From the NCBI GenBank assembly GCA_023974075.1, contig CM043800.1, positions 37,260,560 to 37,324,559 of the forward strand: a DNA stretch of 64,000 bases, in the 5' to 3' direction. A program made the position numbers and the translations under genes. Below the pieces are notes generated by a model. It saw nothing but the letters and a program-made list of their open reading frames with translations, was not told the origin of the DNA and did not search any database. Positions 24,722 to 36,800 of this stretch are shown one piece after another. How positions within the stretch are numbered: position 1 is the first letter of the stretch; the number at the start of each line of letters is the position of its first letter. Origin of the DNA: Chaenocephalus aceratus (taxonomy: Eukaryota; Chordata; Actinopteri; Perciformes; Channichthyidae).

Positions 24722-25785
24722 TTCATTTCATTTCAAACCTTTATTTATACAGATAAAATCCCATTGAGATCATTGATCTCTTTTTCAAGGGAGACCTGTT
24801 CAAGTGGTTCCACATGAAACATGAAAGCATAAACAGAACAACAAAAGGACATCATACAGCATCATTTACAAAATTATCCACATAAACAGGTACCAACAGC
24901 TTCCGATTGAGTAGCATCCAACCGAGCTTTAAAAACATTTGGTGGCACCAGATTGTTCAGTTTCCATTTAATTTGCAGACTGTTCCAAGACAGAGGAGCT
25001 GCGCATCGAAAAGCTGTCTTCCCTAAGACAGTCCTAGCAGTTGGCACATTTAATAAAACCACAGCATTCGATCTCAGGCAGTAGCCACTTACAATTCTCC
25101 GTGAGATCAGGGAGCAGATATAAGATGGAAGTTTCCCTAACATGGCTTTGTATATGAAAAAGTACCAGTGACTGAGCCTCCGTGCAGTTAGTGAAAGCAA
25201 ACCAGCCCTTGCATACAGGGTACAGTGATGGGTTAATGCTTTACAGTTAGTCACACATCTCAGAGCGCTGTGATACGCAGCATCTAACTTGCTCAGGCAA
25301 TGGGCAGGTGCATTCATATAGACCAGATCCCCATAGTCCAGCACAGGTCAAAGGTCACAGAGCCTTTTCCTGGCCTCAAGCGAGAAACAGGACTTGTTCC
25401 TGTAGAAGAACCCTAGCCTAACCCTCAGCTTTATAAGCAGGTTATTGACATGACGTTTAAAAGAGAGACAATCATCAAGCCAGATACCAAGGTATTTGTA
25501 ACAGGCAACAACTTCAAGTTTTGTTCCTTGCGTAGTTACAATATCTAAAACAGGCTCTGGTGTCTTTTTAGCTTTAGAAAAGAGCATTACCTTGGTTTTC
25601 TCAACATTTAAAAGAAGCTTTAGTTCAGAGAGCTGAGTCTGAATAATGTTAAAAACAGCCTGTAATTCAACACCAGCCTCTTTAATGGAGGGACCTGCAC
25701 AGTACATCACGGTATCATCCGTATAAAAATGTAAAGTAGCTTCATCCACATTTTCACCTAAACTATTGATGTAGATGGAGAAAGG
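24722..25785 (-). mobile_element. Rex/CR1-like LINE, 5'-truncated, minus strand
   Basis: The minus frames encode an RT with FYTDDTVMYC (catalytic DD motif), NVEKTKVMLFSKA and YKYLGIWLDD. A TGA after KRLCDL breaks the frame, and then DYGDLVYMNAP and SWNSLQ continue. The 3' end is a (GAAAT)n tail at 24722-24740. A second copy lies at 44679-45808 in the other orientation. Confidence 0.8.
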
Positions 25786-26269
25786 AAAATGTAGGTTTGT
25801 GTTACAAAATGCAGAGTTCCCTAACAATCTGTTGTTTTCACTCCTGATTATATACCAATATGTATACATGTAGCCTACAGTATGTATGTCGTTGGTGGTG
25901 AGACAGGTGTTTGCTGCGTTACACTACTTAGTGTCGACAGCTGCATTTACTGCACCAGTTGTGGGGAATTCAGAGCTTCAATGCAAACATACTGTAAAGC
26001 ATATTAAAAGAGATTAAATAAGTTAAGATAATGTTTGATGTTATGTTGAAGACCCTGACATTTGTTTTACTTTAAAGCCTTTTACAGTAGGGTTGTGTTG
26101 TTAGTCTGCATTACTCACATTGTTTTAAATGGGATTCACGGGACAAAATGCACATTCCCCGCTTTGTGATTTTATCTCACTGATAATCGAAATCGTCCTA
26201 CACTTGAATTAAGATTGTTAAACACCTGCACTTTTGAAAGAACATCCATAACATTCATCTGTTTGCCAC

Positions 26270-27080
26270 TTAGAAATGGGGCGAAGCCTGCGAGCTAGTT
26301 CAGGCAGTCAATTTGAGCACCATGATACATTAACACGTGACGGCAGCCAATCAAATCCCGTTTCGGAAAATCTGACAGCTCAAGCCGTAGCCAATCAAAC
26401 CGCGTCTAAGCTGGGAGAGATATCCCGCCGTTCATTTCTATATTTCAAAAAAAGTTGGAGAAACTAATTATCGCTGTAGCGAATCACCCGGTTTTGTATG
26501 ACCAGACCCTCTTCACCTACCGGGATACAAACCGGAGGAACCAGGCATGGAGGGAGGTGGCAGAGACAGTGGGGGAAACTGGTAGGTTTTCGCCTGTTTG
26601 GGGAGTTTATATATATATTGCTCCCATACAATCCCCGGTTTTTTTTGCTTTGTATGTCGGGGGCGGGAGATTCATGTGATTGTTTGTTGGTCGTGTTGCT
26701 TGAATAAAATCCCCAAGCTACAGACACGCCCAGCTCCAAGCTTTTTTTGAAGCTGTAGTGTGGACGCTCCGTAACCAAACACATTCTCCTAAACATGCCG
26801 CTCTATTTAAGCTGCCAGGTCTTCCTGCCTCTGCCTCGCTATGCTGCCACTGCTGTGTTCACTTGCTATTGCTACGTTCATGTTCCTGCTGCTGCGTCTC
26901 ATGTTGCTGCCGCTCGCCTGCCCCCCCCAGCTTCCACCTGTAGGCTCGGGGATAGTTATCTAATCATCACTCATGTTCTTTGTAAATCTGTGGAGTGATG
27001 AGGCCCGAGCCTCGACGCCAAACTCAAACTATATGCTGCTTCTAATAAACATGTTAAGAAACACGTGAGTTGTCTGACTG
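26270..27080 (+). mobile_element. PIF-Harbinger-like remnant with a MADF-domain exon
   Basis: Outer parts match 3550-3925. The interior encodes, from 26455, MEKLIIAVANHPVLYDQTLF, then RRNQAWREVAETVGETG, ending at a GTAGG donor near 26583. This is a MADF (myb/SANT-like) DNA-binding fold start, the partner protein of Harbinger transposases. No transposase follows, so it is a deletion derivative. Confidence 0.6.
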
Positions 27081-27109
27081 AAATATCAATATTCCAATTA
27101 CTTGTATAT

Positions 27110-27280
27110 AGACTATACTGCACAATTTATATTATATTATATTTCATTCTATTTACTTGCACTATTATCAGTTGTATTGTGTTGCACTGTTGGAGGAGCC
27201 TGTGACCTAAGATTTTCATTGTCACAACTACACTGTAGCTATGCACACATGACAATAAAAGCCTTGCACCTTGACATCTA
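27110..27280 (+). mobile_element. LINE 3' tail
   Basis: GTTGGAGGAGCCTGTGACC, TTTTCATTGTCACAACTACA and ACAATAAAAGCCTTGCACC. Similar text recurs at 43740-43880. Typical fish non-LTR 3' end. Confidence 0.5.
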
Positions 27281-27803
27281 ATCTTTTTATTTACAAACTA
27301 CAGAAGCAAAGACAAACAGGATTTATCAAATACACAGAAACACAAGAAAGCTGCATGACTTTTACAATAAAAAGCGCTTTATAAGTTGACAATGCTGCAT
27401 TCAAGGACATTATTCAACACGTGAATGTGCTGTTGAGAGTCCAAAACAAGCAGCTGTTCCCCCTGCGGTGGAGGAGTCCATTTGCATTCACTTCACTGGT
27501 TATATTTGGTGAAGAAGGCTCAAAGTGAGTGGCCATATCATTACATTTTTATTTTCATCTCGAGCATTCAAAGCCCATTTACATTCATGCCGTATTCACA
27601 CTTTGACGCTCTCACTTCTTCCTCGCCAATCTGTCTTTCATGTCTCTATATTAGCTGCGGGAGGGGGGCTTTCGGCTTCTCTCTCCGACGTCCTTGCCGC
27701 GGTTTTTCTGCAGCTGCTGGCCTGCGATAAGAGAGGAAAGAGGAGAAGTTTGCACACTAATTACGACACAATACTGGTGAGAAAGGCACAGAGAAAAGGA
27801 AGG

Positions 27804-27849
27804 TCAAACAGTCATTAATGTAAAGTGAATAGAGTCTATTAGAAAGAAT
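27804..27849 (-). CDS. cd4-2: Tentative last coding exon of the CD4-2-like gene
   Basis: The acceptor CTCTGCAG would continue the CER residues with FFLIDSIHFTLMTV and a TGA at 27804-27806. A second acceptor after a 10-C tract near 27873 would add nine residues in the same frame. Which one is used cannot be decided by eye. A minus-strand AATAAA at 27286-27291 is a possible poly(A) signal about 510 nt downstream. Confidence 0.3.
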
Positions 27850-30800
27850 CTGCAGAGGGAACAGAGATTACTGGAGAGAGGGGGGGGGGCGATAAAGTAA
27901 TGTGGTTTTGACTGTAGATAGAAGTTAGGAACATGTACCGCTCACACTGGCAGTACTGCTTGGGCTGCAGTGGCAGGCGGCCCATTTTCATCTTTAGATA
28001 TCTTTTCTGCAGCGGGGGAAAAAAGGAAAATCACATTTTAATTGATGTTTGTCTCTGTAATACATCCGCCTTCATCCCACCGAATGATTTCAATCTACAA
28101 AGACGCACGTGAAGACTTATTGTGTCTAGAGAGCGACGAGGAAGGCAATACATGCACAATATTTGTACAACACTTTAGATTAAGGAACACATATTCACCA
28201 TCAACTAGTTAACATATTAGAGTCAAACTACTAGCTTATTGGTTTTGAACAAGACTTCACTTTAAAATAGGGAAGATATTCTGAGATAGAAACCACATTT
28301 TGAGTTATTTTGACACGATTAACACTTGTAGTTTCATGTCTTGTTACATAAGAATAGACCATATTTGTTAGGTGTTATGAGAGAGTGCCTTATTAGGCGC
28401 ATATTAAGACCCAAACGCATGTACAACAACGTCCTTACTTACAATAAATAAGCACTTAATAGAGGGTTATTGAGGAAAAACTCTCAACTAATGGCCTCGT
28501 ACTTGTAGAATATGGTCATGTAGAATAAGGCATTAATACGTGTTTTATAAAGAGCCAATAAACTGCTAATATGCATGTTAATTAACAACTGGTGAATATG
28601 TGTACCTTAAAATAAAGTGCTCTTAAAGATCTGTAATGCTTGTAAACATGTGTGGTTGTTTTAAGAGAGTGACTATAAACCAGATGCATGTCATAAAACC
28701 CCCTCTGGACCAGGCTGTAAAACACAAAGACATACAGTGAGGGGGGTTTCAGGGAGAGGGTGACCTGTAACCCCAGGTTACTTATCTATCAGTATTAAAA
28801 AACACTTTATCCTAAACCTCAAAACACAATTTAATCAACAATTCAGGAGTGTATTTCTTAAAGGTTACACTTGAAACACCTTTAAAAAGACTGAGGTCCA
28901 CCGCAGACGGACCACTTTCTGACAAAATGTCCTCTCCGTTAAAGGCAGCTCATCGTGGAACAGCCTCCCAGCTGAGACACGGATTGTCCCACTCTCCATA
29001 GCTTCAAAGGTCAACCCAAAGAATGGTTGAGAAACAAACAGACGGGCGATCACCGCTAAATGCACTTTGACACGGAGGCATCTCCTCTTGGGTATCGATG
29101 CTGCTATATTGTATCGAGTGGTGAGTGACGCGTCCTAAACCCCGGAAGTGAGTTAGCATTTTACCACTTCCGGTTCCCTCGACAAACAAGCAACGCAATT
29201 TCTCCATAGTTTAGGAAAGTAGCTGGAAATAATGTCTGTGGTTGAGACACGTTGAAGAGACGGATCACGTTTTGTTCTACGGCATTAAATCCATCAGCAG
29301 TGACCCCACTGGGGATTTCTGAAGAGTCGGTTGAGTGGTTGTTACCAAGTGGCTGAACAGGACTACAGAAGTTGTCGAGGCCGTTGTACGTCATTACGCC
29401 GAACACGTAAACACTCCTAAGTTTGTTTGCCCTGTTCGGCTTGAAAGCAAGAACCTGCCTCTTGAAAACTGTTCAAACAAACGCTTCAACTTGTTCCATT
29501 TAGAATCTGTATGTTTGAATATGGATCCTAAGTTGGCGTGACGTTGAAGTCGTGCTGCTGTCCTCGGCTGTAGTTCGTTTAGAGCATAACGTTAGCATTT
29601 TGTTTCTGGCGATTAGATTTACGATTAGAAAATGATAGAAGTTGGGCAGACACAGCGCCGGTTAGGGGTTAGGGGTTAGGGGTGGCCAACATGAGGCCCC
29701 ACGCAAAGATATATAATGAGGCCCTCTGTTGCGCGAGCGTCGACGGGGGAGGGGGGGGGGGGGGGGGGGGTGTGTGCTAGTGGAGCATCGCAGCGACAAA
29801 ACCGTGCCGCGCCACACTAGTAGGTGCGCCGCATTTTCGGCTCAGTTGAGGTTAGGCCCCCTCCGCAAGATGAGGGCCCCTCCGCAAGATGAGGGCCCCT
29901 CCGCGAGGTGAGGCCCCCTCCGCGAGGTGAGGGCCCCTCCGCGAGGTGAGGCCCCCTCCGCGAGGTGAGGCCCCCTCCGCGAGGTGAGGGCCCTCCGCAA
30001 GGTTAGGCCCCTCCGCGAGATGAGGCCCCTCCGCGAGGTGAGGCCCCCTCCGCGAGGTGAGGCCCCTCCGCGAGATGAGGGCCCCTCCGCGAGGTGAGGC
30101 CCCCTCCGCGAGGTGAGGCCCCCTCCGCGAGATGAGGGCCCCTTCCGCAAGATGAGGCCCCCTCTGCAAGATGAGGGCCCCTCCGCAAGATGAGGGCCCC
30201 TCCGCAAGGTGAGGCCCCTTCCGCAAGATGAGGCCCCCTCCGCAAGATGAGGGCCCCTCTGCAAGATGAGGCCCCCTCCGCAAGATGAGGGCCCCTCCGC
30301 AAGATGAGGCCCCCTCCGCAAGATGAGGGCCCCTCCGCAAGGTGAGGCCCCCTCTGCAAGATGAGGGCCCCTCTGCAAGATGAGGCCCCCTCCGCAAGAT
30401 GAGGCCCCTTCCGCAAGGTGAGGCCTCCTCCGCAAGGTGAGGCCCCTCCGCAAGGTTAGGCCCCCCTCCGCAAGATGAGGGCCCCTCCGCAAGGTGAGGC
30501 CCCCTCCGCAAGATGAGGCCCCCTCCGCAAGATGAGGCCCCCTCTGCAAGATGAGGGCCCCTCTGCAAGATGAGGCCCCTCTGCAAGATGAGGCCCCCTC
30601 CGCAAGATGAGGGCCCCTCCGCAAGGTGAGGCCCCTTCCGCAAGATGAGGCCCCCTCTGCAAGATGAGGGCCCCTCCGCAAGATGAGGCCCCCTCCGCAA
30701 GATGAGGCCCCTTCCGCAAGATGAGGGCCCCTCCGCAAGATGAGGCCCCACGCAGTCTGCATGATCGGCCTGTAGGGAGGGGCGGCCCTGGTAGACATGT

Positions 30801-33800
30801 GGAGGTTATCCGACTGAACAAAACGGATCCGTCTCTTAAATGTGTCTCAACCACAGACCTTATTTCCAGCTATTTTCCAAAATGTTATGGAGAAAGAGCG
30901 TTGGGTTTTTGTCGAGGGAACCGGAAGGAACTTACTTCCGGGTTTTAGGACGCGTCACTCTATGGCCATGTCATAAATACTTGTGTATTCTGCTCTTGCT
31001 CTTTTGCACTTTTCTTGCATTTGCTATGTTTGTAAATGTCGTGTTCTTAAATGTTTATGTGAGGGACTGCGGGTGGAAAGTAGCTCAAAGCTAAATCCGG
31101 CATTTTACGCTTGGCACATTTATTGTTTTAAGTGTTCATTAATGTGCACTGTCCCTAGCAAATAAACGATAAAATAATAATACCACAGTTTCTATTGCGG
31201 AGGATTCCCTGGATGATTCTGTTCACTCACCTTCCTTCTTTTGATCCTCTTGCACAAGACAGTGACCAAGACCACCAGGAGAAACACAACCAGGGAGCCC
31301 ACTCCCACTGCGACCCACACCCACCACCTGAGCCCCAGCAGGAGAGAGGTGACGGAGGGAGACTGGGAAACACCGGGTGGATATTGGGGAACAGACCCTG
31401 GTAATAGAAATGAGTAACACTTTATATTAAGGTACACGTATTCACCATCAACTAGTTGTTCATTTACTTGCATATTAGCGGTATATTGGCTCTTTATTAG
31501 TCATTATAAAACACTTATTTCTTTTGTATAATTGTATTTTTTAACAGGATGAGTGAGGGTAAAAGGACATTACATTCAAGACTTCATGACACCAAGAAAT
31601 CAACTGGCAACAAAACCTAACCCAAATGAGATAGTACCAAATATAATACTTCATCCCCTCTAATTATTTCAAAACAAACAAACACTGACCAACCCCCCCT
31701 CCCCCCTCCCCCCTCCCACATGCCTCGCTTCCAACACTAACACAAACATAAACACACACTCACACACGACAAACACGCTTGAGATGTTTTAAGTGTTCCC
31801 CTATTACACACTTATTAATGCCTTATTCTACATGAACATATTCTACAAGTACGAGGCCATTAGTTAAGAGTCTTTCCTCAATAACCCTCTGCAACTCTGA
31901 CTATTTTTAAATCCAGGCTGAAGACTTTTCTTTTTGTCGCTGCTTTTAATTGAATTATTCATATCTTAGACTGCACTGTAACTTTTATCCATGTACTTTT
32001 TCTTTTAATGTTTTATTTTATTAGCTTTTCTTTTTAATGACTGATTTTAAATGCCATTTTTCTTAATGTCTTTCATTTTTTGTAAAGCACTTTGAACTGC
32101 CTTGTGTTGAAAAGTGCTATATAAATAAACTTGCCTTGCCTTAAGTGCTTATTTATTGTAAGTAAGGACATCGTTGTACATGAGTTTTGGTCTTAATAAG
32201 CTCAATATGGGCCTAATAAGGCATTCTCTCATAATAACACCTAACAAATATGGTCTATTCTTATGTAACAAGACATGAAACTACAAGTGTTAATCGTGTC
32301 AAAATAACAATAAATGTGGTATTTCTAACTGAGAATATGTTCCCTATTTTAAAAGTGAAGCCTTGTTCATAAAAAATAAGCTAGTAGTTTAACTCTAATA
32401 TGTTAATTACAAATAGTTAATGGTGAATAAGTGTACCTTAATATAAAGTGTTTCCTAGTATTAAAACAAATTTGAATTGTAAGAGTTTGAGGTTCCTAAG
32501 AAAATGTCCTTATATTACAGTTACTAGAATGGTGTAGAATAAAACATGAATTCAGATGGTCCCATATTAATTCAAGTTATATTAAAGTTACAGTTTGACA
32601 GAAAGAAATCAGTGATGGTTTAAGCTAGGGTTGGTACTCTGGAATAGCTGATGAGTCCAGTAGACTGGGACATTTCTAAACCCTGCCTAGTGTTTCAAGC
32701 CTTTCCCCAGTCAAGTAGCTAGCAGCACGAGCTCCAACAATTGCTAAAGCTTGCAAAAAAGTCAAGTCGGCCACACTGACGGCCCCTACCTTTCAGGCTT
32801 AAATCTAAGCCCCTCCCCCTAGCTGCATTTCACTTTTAACAGGCTAACTAGTTATCTTTAATCTATTACACTTCCTCAAATGATAACTATGAAAGTAAAC
32901 AACACAATGGCTGTTGTTGGTACCCAAAGTTGTAATGCTTGCATCTCGTGGACACACCTCTGACACAAAGTAAAAACATTCAAGCCAAATTAAATTAAAT
33001 GAATCCTGCAACAGATAAATATATTGAATTGTTTGCTGTTTATTTGATTTATTTAACGCTGTCAGGATGTGAAGAGAATTTCAACACATATAGAAGTAAC
33101 TCACCCTAGCGTTAACTAAATGTTCCGAGGTATTTTCAGCTTAAAATGTAAAACAACAATATCAAAGAAGTTAAAACCATCAATACCATTAACTTTCAAC
33201 AGGTTAACTAGTCCTCTAAAACCAATCAGTGTACATTACTGAATGAGACTTCCTAACACAGTCAACGAGGCCGTGAAGAACAACTTTGGTTAATGTGTGT
33301 GCTTTAAGACAAGAAAGTTTACCGTGGATGGGAGTTGACTCAGGTTTTCTGGGTAGGAGCAGCTGCTTCAGGCCCTGAAAGCAAAGAAACAGCACGTTTC
33401 TCCCAGTGTTTGGTTGGTTAAAACCACAAAGAGGTGACACAGACAGTGACCAGAGGTGGGAAGAAGTGGAGTACAAATACTTCGTTATTGTTCTTAAGTA
33501 CATGTTTCTGGTTTCTTTTTCTGACGACTTTTAAACTTTTACTTCTTACATGTTGAACTCAAATACCTGTACTTTCTACTTCTTACATTTCTAACACAAT
33601 ACCTGAACTTTCTACTTCTTACATGTTGAACCCAAATACCTGTACTTTTCTACTTCTCTCATGTTGAACTCAAATACCTATACTTTCTACTTCTCACATG
33701 TTGAACTCAAATACCTTTACTTTCTACTTCTTACATTTCTAACACAAATACCTGACTTTCTACTTCTTACATGTTGAACCAAATACCTGTACTTTCTACT

Positions 33801-36800
33801 TCTTACATGTTGGAACACAAATACCTGTACTTTCTACTTCTTACATGTTGAACACAATACCTGTACTTTCTACTTCTTACATGTTGAACACAAATACCTG
33901 TACTTTCTACTTCTTACATGTTGAACACAAATACCTGTACTTTCTACTTCTTACATGTTTGAACTCAAATACCTGTACTTTCTACTTCTTACATTTCTAA
34001 CACAAATACCTGAACTTTCTACTTCTTACATGTTGAACCCAAATACCTGTACTTTCTACTTCTTACATTTCTAACACAAATACCTGAACTTTCTACTTCT
34101 TACATGTTGAACACAAATACCTGTACTTTCTACTTCTTACATGTTGAACTCAAATACCTGTACTTTCTACTTCTTACATTTCTAACACAAATACCTGAAC
34201 TTTCTACTTCTTACATGTTGAACTCAAATACCTGTACTTTCAACTTCTTACATGTTGAACCCAAATACCTGTACTTTCTACTTCTTACATGTTGAACACA
34301 AATACCTGTACTTTCTACTTCTTACATGTTGAACACAAATACCTGTACTTTCTACTTCTTACATGTTGAACACAAATACCTGTACTTTCTACTTCTTACA
34401 TGTTGAACACAAATACCTGTACTTTCTACTTCTTACATGTTGAACTCAAATACCTGTACTTTCTACTTCTTACATGTTGAACTCAAATACCTGTACTTTC
34501 TACTTCTTACATTTCTAACACAAATACCTGAACTTCTACTCTTACATGTTGAACCCAATACCTGTACTTTCTACTCTTACATGTTTGAAACACAAATACC
34601 TGTACTTTCTACTTCTACATGTTGAACACAAATACCTGTACTTTCTACTTCTTACATGTTGAACACAAATACCTGTACTTTCTACTTCTTACATGTTGAC
34701 ACAAATACCTGTACTTCTACTTCTTACATGTTGAAACACAAATACCTGTACTTTCTACTTCTTACATGTTGAACCCAAATACCTGTACTTTCTACTTCTT
34801 ACATGTTGAAACCCAAATTACCTGTACTTTCTACTTCTTACATGTTGAACTCAAATACCTGTACTTTCTACTTCTTACATGTTGAACTCAAATACCTGTA
34901 CTTTCTACTTCTCACATGTTGAACTCAATACCTGTACTTTCTACTTCTTACATGTTGAACCCAAATACCTGTACTTTCTACTTCTTACATGTTGAACTCA
35001 AATACCTGTACTTTCTACTTCTTACATGTTGAACTCAAATACCTGTACTTTCTACTTCTTACATGTTGAACTCAAATACCTGTACTTTCTACTTCTTACA
35101 TGTTTGAACTCAAATACCTGTACTTTCTACTTCTCACATGTTGAACTCAAATACCTGAACTTTCTACTTCTCTCATTTCCAAACAGCTGGTTCCTTTAGT
35201 CTGAATGTGTGTTGGTGCGTGATCATTATTCTTTAGAGTCATTGCGTGCCTATTGGTTTTGAACACGATCCGTGTATCCATCACTTCCTGGTCTTCTCTA
35301 AAGAAGAGGGACCAATGGAAACGTTGTCATGTTGCCGTTGGTCACCATGGAAACATTCATTAGCTAACAATGACATTATTGTTCTATTAATATAAAGGGA
35401 GTCAGGTCCTCTTTAAAAACAGCTGCTAGCTATGGGTACTTTTTACTTAAGTACGCTTCAAAGCCTCTTTACTTTCACTTGAGTAAAGAAGTTTAGTCAG
35501 TACTTCTACTTTCACCAGAGTATTTTTAACACGAGTATCTGTACTTCTACTTGAGTAAAGGATATGTGTACTTTTCCCATTTCTGTCAGTGACCCACCTT
35601 TAACTTTGATGACAAGGCTCTCCTTGTACTCCACCCCTTCATGAGAGTACAGACACTCCCAGGTCCCAGCGTCAGAGGGAAACAGATTCAATACGAACGG
35701 TTTCTGGGTTGTTTTTGTCCGTTTGGACTCTTCCACTGCTGCGCCGCCGAGTCGTGACCTCTGACCCCACACTGCAGCGAAGCCTCTTCTCCCACCTGCA
35801 GTCACCGGGGGGTCGGCTGAGACTGATGGAGAGATACAGGGAGAATTACGACATCAACTCAACCTTATTTATCAGCACTTTTTATACAATTACCAAGCAC
35901 ACATGCTTCACATACCCTTATGACACGACAGTGAAAATATATATATATATATGTGTTAATAATTTTGTTTTTGGGAGAAGGGGTGGGATTGAATAAGTGT
36001 AAACTTCATCCCACCCCTTTTCGGATGTGTAATTAAGTAGATTATTTGTTTTTACATAATTTACAATCAGTAATATTTTTGTATATGAATTTGACACTGC
36101 TTAATTTTGTATTGTATTATAATTCTCATGTTACATTTTTGTATTATTGTTTTACACATTCGAAATAAATCAAATCAAATCAGTAAAGCAACATCAAAAT
36201 GTGTAACTTATAATTATTAATGCAATAATGTTTAAATAACTTACATTTTAAAGTGGTAATTTTAAAGTGGACGTATTATGCTAATTTTTTAGGTTCAAAG
36301 TTGTTTCTGTGCCACTTGATATTGAAGTGACTGTTATTTTGTATATGATTGTTGTATTTTTAATGTGTGCATGTGTAAATGTGTCTTAGGTATACATATT
36401 TTATACTATTTGTATACATATCTGTATATTGTATAATTGTATTCGGGATTGTTGGAAACGTCATTTCGATCTCTGTCTGTACACACAAACTGAAAGATTG
36501 ACATTAAAGTTGACTTTGACACTATTTTAATATTCAAAAAGTGCTTTATTTGTCTCATTGTGCTATTTGAGGTCTTCCCTTTCCTCCAGTGTGTTCTATA
36601 GGTTTGTGTGCATGTCAATGGTCTGCAAAGGCCAAATCCCAAAGTTCACCCAACCTTATTTATCAAGCACCTTTTATACAATTACCCAAAGCCCACATGC
36701 TTCCCAAACCCTTATGACATGACAGTGAAACAAACATGTACTGTGAAAACATGTGTGACCTATGGAGGATAAGTCAAAGCAGTCTATTCTTTACGGATTA

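Noticed and set aside
29663..29685. Interstitial telomere
   Set aside because: Only three TTAGGGG units, one G too many, inside an inverted-end element.
29842..30854. Long Gly/Pro/Ser-rich open frames (up to 318 codons) on the minus strand
   Set aside because: They run in three registers through a 19-bp tandem array; no start context, domain or splice signal supports a protein.
33525..35182. CRISPR-like regular spacing of repeats
   Set aside because: Units are contiguous with no unique spacers and the DNA is vertebrate; these are minisatellites.
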